Shown piece by piece: positions 16,018-25,028 of a stretch of DNA of 33,476 bases; within the stretch, counting starts at the first letter, position 1; every line of letters starts with the position of its first letter. The translations under genes and the position numbers were made by a program. The notes under the pieces were generated by a model. That model worked only from the letters and a program-made list of their open reading frames with translations. It made no database searches and was not told where the DNA came from. This DNA is from DATLXH01 sp035576005 (GTDB lineage Bacteria; Acidobacteriota; Thermoanaerobaculia; Gp7-AA8): positions 1-33,476 of the forward strand of contig DATLXH010000019.1 of NCBI GenBank assembly GCA_035576005.1. Reading direction: 5' to 3'.

Positions 16018-17193
16018 GTGCATATCAATGATTTGCTGAAGATTGCGGCCGAAAGAAGAGCGTCAGACCTTCACATCAAGGTCGGTTCGCATCCCGTAAT
16101 TCGAGTCGACGGGGAGCTCACGCCTCTCGTCGAGCTCAAGCGGCTCATGCAGGAAGACACCATCGCGATGGCCTTCTCGATCATGTCGTCGCGGCAGAAG
16201 GAAAAATTCAAGAACAATTACGAGATCGACATCGCGTACTCGGTCCCAGGCCTCGGCCGGTTCCGGTGCAACATCTTCCAGCAGCGCGGGACGGTCGGAC
16301 TTGTCCTTCGCGTCATCCCGGTAAAGATCCTTTCCATCCGCGAGCTGATGCTTCCGTTGATTCTCGAAAAGATCGGCGAGGAGCGTCGAGGTCTGATTCT
16401 CTGCACCGGCACCACCGGTTCCGGGAAGTCGACCACTCTGGCGGCAATGATCGATTACATCAACGCTCATCGGACGGAGCACATCATGACGGTCGAGGAT
16501 CCGATCGAGTTCCTCCATCGCGACAAAAAGTCGATCGTCAACCAGCGTGAGGTCGAAGTCGACACGAAATCATTCTCGCAGGCCCTCAGGTCGGCGCTCC
16601 GCCAGGACCCCGACGTCATTCTGGTCGGTGAGATGCGCGACTACGAAACGATTGAGACCGCACTGACCGCGGCGGAGACGGGACATCTCGTGCTCTCGAC
16701 TCTTCACACGATGGATGCCACGGAGACTGTCAACCGGATCATCTCGGTCTTCCCGCCTCACCAGCAGAAACAAATTCGACTCCAGCTCGCTGCGGTTCTC
16801 AAGGCAGTCGTCTCGCTGCGTCTTCTGCCGCGGGCTGACGGACTCGGTCGTGTACCGGCGGCAGAAGTGCTGATTTCAACCAACTACATCCGTGACTGCA
16901 TCGAGAACAAAGAGAAGACCAAGCTCATCAAAGACGCAATCTCTGCCGGGACCTCGCAGTACGGGATGCAGACGTTCGATCAGTCGATCTATACGCTCTA
17001 CAGGAACGGACTGATCTCTCTCGAGGAAGCGCTGCGGCGAGCCTCGAACCCGGACGAGTTCAAGCTCAAGATTCAGGGAATCCAGTCGACCTCAGACATC
17101 GCGAAAGAGCAGATGGACGGGAAACTCGCCCTCGCGAAGGACAGCGACCCATTCGCCGACGAGTCACCGTTCGATTTCTCGAACCAGTTGTAG
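16018..17193 (+). CDS. pilT: Twitching motility ATPase PilT
   Basis: A 391-residue type IV pilus retraction ATPase. It starts with the PilT-type segment INDLLKIAAERRASDLHIKVG. The Walker A motif GTTGSGKST is at 131-139, the Asp box around HIMTVEDPIEF (155-165), the Walker B-like DVILVGEMRD at 199-208 and the His box HLVLSTLHT at 223-231. It powers pilus disassembly at the inner-membrane base. The start is GTG 16018 with GAGGGG about 6 bases upstream. The C-terminal tail beyond about 350 is longer and more acidic than the core family. No other pil genes are in the window, so it is separated from the pilus assembly cluster. Confidence 0.95.
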   Translation: MHINDLLKIAAERRASDLHIKVGSHPVIRVDGELTPLVELKRLMQEDTIAMAFSIMSSRQKEKFKNNYEIDIAYSVPGLGRFRCNIFQQRGTVGLVLRVIPVKILSIRELMLPLILEKIGEERRGLILCTGTTGSGKSTTLAAMIDYINAHRTEHIMTVEDPIEFLHRDKKSIVNQREVEVDTKSFSQALRSALRQDPDVILVGEMRDYETIETALTAAETGHLVLSTLHTMDATETVNRIISVFPPHQQKQIRLQLAAVLKAVVSLRLLPRADGLGRVPAAEVLISTNYIRDCIENKEKTKLIKDAISAGTSQYGMQTFDQSIYTLYRNGLISLEEALRRASNPDEFKLKIQGIQSTSDIAKEQMDGKLALAKDSDPFADESPFDFSNQL

Positions 17194-17212
17194 CAGGCCG
17201 TTCGCGATCCTA

Positions 17213-17545
17213 GCCGGACACTCCAATGTCCGGCGCGCCGCAGGCGCCCGGTTCTTGGGTCCTCATTGACAGAGCCGCGGGGAGATAGGGATGTCTGGCT
17301 CTCAGGGTTATGTCTGGCTCTTACGGTCAGACACGTTGCCTCGGCACCTTCTCGCAGGAACGTGCGAAGCTTTGGAGTGCGGCAGCCGCAGCTGCCGCTT
17401 TTGCTTCGAACTCGCGCGATTGAAAAGTGTAATAAACGGCAGAATCGCCGTATGACTCAGAAAGCGGCAGCTGCGGCAGCCGCACTCCAAAGGCTTTGCC
17501 GCCTCCGATGGAAAGAGGAAGACGCCGGACATTGGAATGTCCGGC
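17213..17545. repeat. Nested inverted repeats: outer CCGGACA pair and inner REP-like copy A2
   Basis: An outer pair (17213-17235 and 17523-17545) matches as reverse complements in 22 of 23 bases; each arm is itself nearly palindromic (CCGGACA and TGTCCGG). Inside lies the inner pair 17364-17404 and 17461-17500, the second copy of the element at 1095-1233. Together they fill the 388-base gap between pilT and recX, which holds no convincing gene. The right outer arm supplies the ATG of the longest possible recX frame. Confidence 0.85.
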
Positions 17546-17581
17546 CACGGGCGTCCGGGCGACGCAAGGTATTCTGCACCG

Positions 17582-18103
17582 GTGAAACGCCCAGATATTC
17601 ATCTTTTGACTGAGCAGGACGGTCTGGAGCGATGCAAAGCCGTCGCGCTCAGGATCCTCGCTCATCGATGGAACAGTGCGCGTGAGATCGAGACGAAACT
17701 CGCTCGCAAGGGCTTCGAGCCCGAGGTAGTTGCCTCGACGATGCTGGTCCTGCAGCACGACGGCTGGATTGACGATCAACGGTACGCCGAATCACTCGTG
17801 AGATCCCGGGCGCGAAAGAAGCTGGGGCCGCTGCGAATCAGGCAGGAGCTCGAGCGCGCGGGCGTCAGTGCGAATGTCATCACCGCCACGCTGGCCCAGG
17901 AGCAGGATCTGGCTGGTGAGCTCGAGCAGCTCTCGGAGCTTTGCCGCAAGCGAATACGACTCCTGGCGCGCCGGTCTCCCGACGAGCTTCAAAGTGCGGA
18001 GTCGAGAAACAAACTGATCGGATATTTGTTGAAGCAGGGTTACGACTACGGTTTGGTGTCGGAGGTCGTGAAGCGTTTACTCAAGGAGCACAAAACGGAG
18101 TAG
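17582..18103 (+). CDS. recX: Regulatory protein RecX
   Basis: A 173-residue, largely helical protein of the RecX family, which caps and limits RecA filaments. It shows the repeated three-helix units typical of the family, including ALRILAHRWNSAREIETKLARKG, DDQRYAESLVRSRARKKLGPLRIRQELERAGV, and a last unit ending LLKQGYDYGLVSEVVKRLLK. GTG 17582 is preferred over ATG 17537, because the earlier start lies within an inverted repeat and adds nothing conserved. alaS follows 73 bases later; a recX-alaS order, often with recA in front, is common in bacteria and supports the call. recA is not upstream here; pilT is. Confidence 0.88.
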   Translation: MKRPDIHLLTEQDGLERCKAVALRILAHRWNSAREIETKLARKGFEPEVVASTMLVLQHDGWIDDQRYAESLVRSRARKKLGPLRIRQELERAGVSANVITATLAQEQDLAGELEQLSELCRKRIRLLARRSPDELQSAESRNKLIGYLLKQGYDYGLVSEVVKRLLKEHKTE

Positions 18104-18176
18104 TGATGTCGCCTCGGATCCTCTCGTGGAATCGAGTTGTACCAGTCGACCAGACTACTCTCCGCGTGAAAAAAAC

Positions 18177-20855
18177 ATGTTGACCACGAATCAGATCCGC
18201 GAAGAGTTCCTTCGCTTCTTCGAATCCAAGAATCATCGACGTCTGCCCAGCTCATCGCTCGTTCCCGCCGGCGATCCGACTCTGCTCTTCACGAATGCCG
18301 GGATGAACCAGTTCAAGGACGTGTTTCTCGGCAGGGAGAAACGCGCCTACAGCCGTGCGACGACGTCCCAGAAGTGCGTCCGGGCGGGCGGCAAGCACAA
18401 CGACCTCGAGAACGTCGGACGAACCGCGAGGCATCACACGTTTTTCGAGATGCTCGGAAACTTCTCGTTCGGGGATTACTTCAAGCAGGATGCGATCGAT
18501 TTTGCCTGGGAGCTCATGACGAAAGTCTACGGCCTCGAGGTCGAGCGACTCTGGTTCTCGGTCTTCGAGGGCGACGACCAGGTCCCGGCTGATGAAGACG
18601 CCGTTGCACTCTGGATACGCGCCGGTGCCTCACCAGACCGGGTCCTCCGCTTCGGCAGAAAGGACAACTTCTGGTCGATGGGCGACACCGGCCCGTGCGG
18701 TCCATGCTCGGAGATCCACTACTTCCGAGGCTCGGACATGTCGAAGAACGTTGCGTCGCTCGTGAATGGCGAAGGTGACGACACGATGGAGATCTGGAAT
18801 CTGGTCTTCATGCAATATGACCGCAACGCGGAAGGCGTGCTCACGCCGCTCCCTGCACCCTCAGTCGATACCGGGATGGGACTCGAGCGGCTTGCCGGCG
18901 TGCTGCAGGGAGCCGACTCCAATTACGACAGCGACCTTTTCGCGGGGTTGATCTCCGAGATCTCGCGAATCGGTGGGACGAGCTACACGAAGGACATGGC
19001 TGGGGCGAGCGACACGGCAATCCGTGTGCTGGCTGATCACGCGCGTGCCTCATCGTTTCTCATTGCCGATGGCGTCATTCCGGCGAACGAAGGGCGAGGC
19101 TATGTGCTGCGCCGCATCATCCGTCGCGCGATCCGCTTCGGAAGGAAACTTCCAAACGCCGTGCTCCTCTCGCAGCTGGTGGATACTCTCAACGAGTCGA
19201 TGGGTGAGGCCTATCCGGAGCTGACGCAACGGCGCGAGGCGATCATCCAGACGCTGCGCGCCGAAGAAGAACGGTTCTCGCGAACGCTCAATGTGGGAAT
19301 GGAGCGGGTCGGCCAGCTGCTCGATGAAGTCCGGAGCCGCGGAGAAAGGTCTCTCGGAGGGGAGGAAGTGTTCCGCCTGTACGACACCTTCGGAATCCCG
19401 ATCGATCTGGTCACGGAGCTCGGTGAGGAAGAAGGAGTCACGATCGATCGCGAAGGATTCGAGGAGCTGATGAAGTCGGCTCGCGCCAAGGCGAAAGCGT
19501 CGTCGAAGTTCCAGTCCTCGGCTGACGACGCTCTCCTGGCGCAGCTGGCTGAGACCATCGGTCCGGTCGAGTTCGTCGGCTACGACGCAATGTCCGACGT
19601 GCAGTCGACGGTTAGAGGTCTCGTATTCGAGGGGAAAGAAAGGGACAAACTCGCACAGGGCGAGGAAGGGATAGTTGTCATCACCCCGACTCCGTTCTAT
19701 GCGGAGTCCGGCGGCCAGGTGGCCGACAAAGGTACGCTGACATGGACGGGTGGACACGCCCAGGTCCTGGACACTCAGCGGCCGGTTGGAGAGCTCATCG
19801 TGTCGCGCGTGAGAGTTCTGGAAGGGATCCTGGAGTCGGGTCAGCAGGTGATCGCGTCGGTTCCTGTCGACGAGCGGCTCGACACGACAGCGAACCACAC
19901 GGGCACACATCTGCTGCATAAGGCGCTCAAGGATGTCCTGGGCGAGACGGTGCAGCAGGCGGGCTCACTCGTGGCTCCTGACCGCTTCAGGTTCGACTAC
20001 AGCTACAACAAAGCGTTGCGCGATGATGAGATCGAGACGCTCGAGCGGATTGTGAACGATGCGATCCGAAGGAACCTCGACGTTTCCAAGCGGGTGATGT
20101 CACTTAGTGAGGCCAAAGAGAGCGGCGCTGTCGCCATGTTCGACGAAAAATATGGCGAGCGGGTGCGTGTGGTCTCGGCGGGCGATTTTTCGAGTGAGCT
20201 CTGCGGTGGCTGTCACGTGAATCGAACCGGCGACATCGGCTTCTTCAAGATTCTCTCGGACCGTTCGCTGGCGGCCGGAGTTCGCCGCATCGAGGCAGTA
20301 ACGGGACGTCGTGCCGTTGAATATGTTCAGGAGCTCGACGGCAACGCGCGTATTCTCCAGCAGCAATTGAACGTTCCTCTCAATGAAGTCTCGACGTTCG
20401 TTCGATCGCTGCAGGAAAAGCAGAAAGGTCTGGAGAAGGAGCTCAAAGCGCTCAAGCTCAAGGCGGCCACGGGGGGCAACGGCTCGGGCCTTGAGAGTCG
20501 TGGAGATGAGTCGGTCGAAGTCTCGGGAGTCAGGCTACTCACTCGCCGCGTCGATGACGTGGCCGGTGGAGATCTCAGAAATCTGGCGGACAGTCTCCGG
20601 AGCAGGCTCAAGAGCGGCGTGGTCCTGTTAGGGAGTGTGGTGGATGGAAAGACGACCCTGCTCGCTGCGGTCACGGCCGATCTGACAGGACGCCTCTCCG
20701 CCCATCAGCTGATCCAGAAGCTCGCGCCGGTGGTCGGCGGCAAGGGTGGAGGGAAGCCCGAGCTCGCGCAGGCGGGAGGAAAGGACCCGGTGAAGCTCGA
20801 TGAGGCGCTCGAGGGCGCAGCCGAGGTAATGCGCGAGATGCTCGCGGCGTCGTGA
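18177..20855 (+). CDS. alaS: Alanyl-tRNA synthetase
   Basis: An 892-residue class II synthetase, slightly longer than E. coli AlaS (about 875). The aminoacylation domain has FFESKNHRRLPSSSLVP, LLFTNAGMNQFKDVFLG, and the motif 2 region with TFFEMLGNFSFGDYFK. The editing domain carries its zinc ligands H574 and H578 (in NHTGTH) and C676 and H680 (in CGGCH). A C-terminal oligomerisation and tRNA-binding (C-Ala) region ends with GGKGGGKPELAQAGG. It charges tRNA-Ala and removes mischarged serine or glycine. The start at ATG 18177 restores the family's usual opening; the frame continues upstream to 18126 without support. Confidence 0.97.
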   Translation: MLTTNQIREEFLRFFESKNHRRLPSSSLVPAGDPTLLFTNAGMNQFKDVFLGREKRAYSRATTSQKCVRAGGKHNDLENVGRTARHHTFFEMLGNFSFGDYFKQDAIDFAWELMTKVYGLEVERLWFSVFEGDDQVPADEDAVALWIRAGASPDRVLRFGRKDNFWSMGDTGPCGPCSEIHYFRGSDMSKNVASLVNGEGDDTMEIWNLVFMQYDRNAEGVLTPLPAPSVDTGMGLERLAGVLQGADSNYDSDLFAGLISEISRIGGTSYTKDMAGASDTAIRVLADHARASSFLIADGVIPANEGRGYVLRRIIRRAIRFGRKLPNAVLLSQLVDTLNESMGEAYPELTQRREAIIQTLRAEEERFSRTLNVGMERVGQLLDEVRSRGERSLGGEEVFRLYDTFGIPIDLVTELGEEEGVTIDREGFEELMKSARAKAKASSKFQSSADDALLAQLAETIGPVEFVGYDAMSDVQSTVRGLVFEGKERDKLAQGEEGIVVITPTPFYAESGGQVADKGTLTWTGGHAQVLDTQRPVGELIVSRVRVLEGILESGQQVIASVPVDERLDTTANHTGTHLLHKALKDVLGETVQQAGSLVAPDRFRFDYSYNKALRDDEIETLERIVNDAIRRNLDVSKRVMSLSEAKESGAVAMFDEKYGERVRVVSAGDFSSELCGGCHVNRTGDIGFFKILSDRSLAAGVRRIEAVTGRRAVEYVQELDGNARILQQQLNVPLNEVSTFVRSLQEKQKGLEKELKALKLKAATGGNGSGLESRGDESVEVSGVRLLTRRVDDVAGGDLRNLADSLRSRLKSGVVLLGSVVDGKTTLLAAVTADLTGRLSAHQLIQKLAPVVGGKGGGKPELAQAGGKDPVKLDEALEGAAEVMREMLAAS

Positions 20856-20900
20856 CGCTCAGGCGGAACGACAGGAGCGCCGCCTCCCAGGCGGCCGTAT

Positions 20901-20979
20901 CGCTGGCTTCCAGCCGGCCGCGGTACCGTCGAAAAAAGGCCGGCAGGATGCCGGCGGTACGGCCGGCTGGAAGCCGGCG
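20901..20979. repeat. Inverted repeat of the GGCTGGAAGCCGGC type
   Basis: The left arm (about 20901-20928) and right arm (about 20955-20979) are near reverse complements built around GGCTTCCAGCCGGCC and GGCCGGCTGGAAGCC. The spacer has a further short palindrome, GCCGGCAGGATGCCGGC. It fills the gap after alaS and ends 12 bases before the next start codon. Confidence 0.8.
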
Positions 20980-20991
20980 TTCCTGTCGGTC

Positions 20992-21608
20992 ATGAACCCG
21001 CGCGTTGTAGTCATCACCGGCTCGATCACCCGTCGGGATCTCGATGGCCTCGATCGGGATGCCAGTCTCATCGTCCTGCAGGATCGAGCTCTCGAATCGG
21101 CATCAACCTTTCTCGAAGCTGCTGTCCGGCGGCGGAGCGTCTGGATCGCATTTCTTTCAGATCCAGTCCGAATATCCGGCTTCGCCACCGCACTGTTCCT
21201 CGACTTTATCGCCGTCCATGACTCCTGCAGGCTCGACTGGACGACGGCGGAGACGCACTCCGGCGCGCTCGAGGCCGCACTGGCATACAGAATAGGAAGG
21301 CGCGCCGTACCGTTGCTCGTAGTGAAGCAGAGACCGATGGAGGCATCAGCGCTTCACGCCGCCAGACTCTGTGACGCAGTTGTTGCCTCAACGCTCACTT
21401 CGGTAGAGTGGGTGCGCGCCTGGCTCCAGGACCGGAGCGTCCTGGCGCTCGAATCGGGCGCGAAGCTGATCCGGCTTCGCTCCAGTGACGCCCTGGAACG
21501 GGCAGAGTTTTCGCGTCTGTTTGCTGCAGGAGAGCCGCAGCGCGGTTTGAAGGACTTTCTACAGAAGCGGCGAGACCGCTTCTCAGACGAGATCACAGTG
21601 GAGACGAT

Positions 21609-21612
<4 letters not shown>
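20992..21612 (+). CDS. Degenerate crotonase-fold (enoyl-CoA hydratase-like) protein
   Basis: A 206-residue protein that aligns by eye to the second half of enoyl-CoA hydratases. RRSVWIAFLSDP stands for KPVIAAVNG, IGRRAVPLLVVKQRPMEASALHAARLCDAVV for the helix after the active site, and GLKDFLQKRRDRF for the usual C-terminal AFLEKRKP. The GGG oxyanion segment is replaced (PVRISGFATAL) and the first catalytic glutamate appears lost, while E87 may sit at the second. The N-terminal third of a normal crotonase is also shortened. Classical hydratase activity is therefore doubtful. Its TGA overlaps the ATG of the mutase gene by 4 bases, so it is probably co-translated and may act with that enzyme. 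Family assignment is moderate. Confidence 0.6.
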
Positions 21613-23366
<1,754 letters not shown>

Positions 23367-23398
23367 TCTCGGAAAAAACGACCGTTGAGGAGCCTCAC

Positions 23399-24850
23399 TT
23401 GAAACGAACATTGTCCATCTCTCTTTCGCTGCTGATGTTCATCTCTGCCGGGGCCCAGGCCCGGGAGCTTTTCTTTCCGCTCAGTGTCGCGGAGCCGCGA
23501 GACGGAGGAGCGCACATCCGTCTGAGACTGTTCAATCCTTCAACGACAGAGACGATCCAGGTGGTCGCGACTTCGGTCGATGGCTCGGAGGAAGAGCCAC
23601 TCTTCACGATCTCCATTCCACCTCGCCAGATGATCGACAAGCAGGAAGTCTCCCGCCGAGCGGCAGATCGTGGATCGCGGTCGTTACGACTGTCGTCGGA
23701 TCGCGATTTCGCCGTCACAGTTCGAGCGCTCCGTCAGGGGAGAGATGCCGATCTTCATGAGTCTGTTCTCCCTGGGGTCGACAGAGAGTCGGGGCGGAGG
23801 AGCGGCGCCTTCGCTGCTCGCGAAACCAGGCAAGGGCAAGGTGTGACAGTCGTCGGATTCACCAATCCGAGCTCATCTGTCGCGAAGATTTCGATTCGGC
23901 TGGTGGATGCGGCCGGATCGATCCGGGAGAGCGAGTTGTCCGTTCCTTCATTCTCCACACGCGAGTGGGACGCAGCGATTCTTTTCGGAGTGTCTTCAGC
24001 GCTGCTCGAGGTCAGCTCGCTTGATTTCAAATCCACTGAGCCGGTCCTCGGGTACGTGACCGCTCCGTCGAAGATCTCGGAAGCTACGATTTACCTGCCG
24101 GCGGTCGACGCGCGAAATGCGATCACTCCGCTCGCAGGCCCCTCCAGGAGACGAGCCGTAAGGCATCCGGTCATTGCGGCGGCTCCGGACCTCTCCGTAG
24201 TAACGACCGTGAGTAATGCGGCGCCCGTGATCGACGACAACGTTACATATACGGTGACGGTCCGCAATGACGGCCCTGGCACAGCCAGCGGAGTTCAGGT
24301 TTCATTCAATCTTCCCTCCTTCACCACGTTCGTGTCAGCGACGGCTTCAGTCGGCAGCTACAACATTTCGAGTCAGCAATGGACGATCAGCACGCTGCAG
24401 GCGGGAGCTACTGCTACGTTGCAGGTCGTCGCGAAGGCGGCACCAGGATCGTCGGGGTCGAACGAAGGCTGCGCCAACTTCGTGAGCTCATCACCCGCCG
24501 ATCCCAATATCTCGAACAACCGTTCATGCGCCACCATCACGATCCAGCCGCCACCATCGACCTCCAAGAATCTGACAGTCGTTGCTTTCCAGTTCGGCTA
24601 CGAGATCACGGGTGATCAGATTCGAGTTGGAGACACGGTCGTTGTCACCATGCGAAGCAGAGACGTGCCACACGGTTTTCTCATGATCGACCCGGCCGGT
24701 CGGACAGTGGTGGACGGGTCGTTCGGCATGCAGAATGTGCAGCAGACTTTCAAGCCCACCGCCGCAGGAAATTATCAGTATTTCTGCACGATCTCGGCGT
24801 GCGGGAGTGGGCACGGAAGGATGGGTGGCGCGATCCAGGTCGCGCCGTAG
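23399..24850 (+). CDS. Secreted DUF11-repeat protein with C-terminal cupredoxin-like domain
   Basis: A 483-residue exported protein. It starts at TTG 23399 with GAGGAG 7 bases upstream and has a signal peptide ending near AGAQA (17-21). Residues 22-240 are beta-rich and unrecognised. Residues about 263-345 form a DUF11-type repeat (VTYTVTVRNDGPGTASGVQV). The end (about 391-483) looks like a cupredoxin, with H425 in DVPHGF and a cluster C463, C468, H472, M475 near the C-terminus. That cluster follows the CuA pattern of cytochrome oxidase subunit II (C-x3-C-x3-H-x2-M), except that the cysteines are four residues apart instead of three. It probably binds copper outside the inner membrane. It follows the mutase gene by only 32 bases. 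Confidence 0.78.
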   Translation: MKRTLSISLSLLMFISAGAQARELFFPLSVAEPRDGGAHIRLRLFNPSTTETIQVVATSVDGSEEEPLFTISIPPRQMIDKQEVSRRAADRGSRSLRLSSDRDFAVTVRALRQGRDADLHESVLPGVDRESGRRSGAFAARETRQGQGVTVVGFTNPSSSVAKISIRLVDAAGSIRESELSVPSFSTREWDAAILFGVSSALLEVSSLDFKSTEPVLGYVTAPSKISEATIYLPAVDARNAITPLAGPSRRRAVRHPVIAAAPDLSVVTTVSNAAPVIDDNVTYTVTVRNDGPGTASGVQVSFNLPSFTTFVSATASVGSYNISSQQWTISTLQAGATATLQVVAKAAPGSSGSNEGCANFVSSSPADPNISNNRSCATITIQPPPSTSKNLTVVAFQFGYEITGDQIRVGDTVVVTMRSRDVPHGFLMIDPAGRTVVDGSFGMQNVQQTFKPTAAGNYQYFCTISACGSGHGRMGGAIQVAP

Positions 24851-24901
24851 TTCGCGGTCACAAACAACCGGCGAGAAGCAGGGAGCGAACCGCGGGGGCG
24901 G

Positions 24902-24931
24902 GTGTAGGGCCGCACGGCGTGCGGCCGACAC
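24902..24931. repeat. Palindromic hairpin upstream of ftsK
   Basis: GGCCGCAC (24908-24915) and GTGCGGCC (24919-24926) pair perfectly across a 3-base loop, with further outer pairing of GTGT and ACAC. It lies between the DUF11 protein and ftsK and may end the upstream transcript, although no T-run follows. Confidence 0.6.
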
Positions 24932-25028
24932 TCCGTGTCACCGCGCACGGGCGTTGCATCTTGAATTGTCTCGTCGCGGGTAAGCTGGTAAGATCAGGGG
25001 CAGTCGGGTGTGGGGAGGGTTGGGTGTG

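Noticed and set aside
17364..17500. Repeats here considered as a CRISPR array
   Set aside because: There are only two arms in inverted orientation with one spacer, not regular direct repeats, and no cas genes are nearby.
19050..19919. A 289-codon minus-strand frame inside alaS
   Set aside because: It is antisense to a complete alanyl-tRNA synthetase with all motifs; no supporting start or domain.
24955..24994. Sigma70-type promoter before ftsK
   Set aside because: TTGAAT and TTGCAT can be paired with TAAGCT or TAAGAT only at spacings of 14, 20 or 22 or more, none close to 17, so I do not call it.
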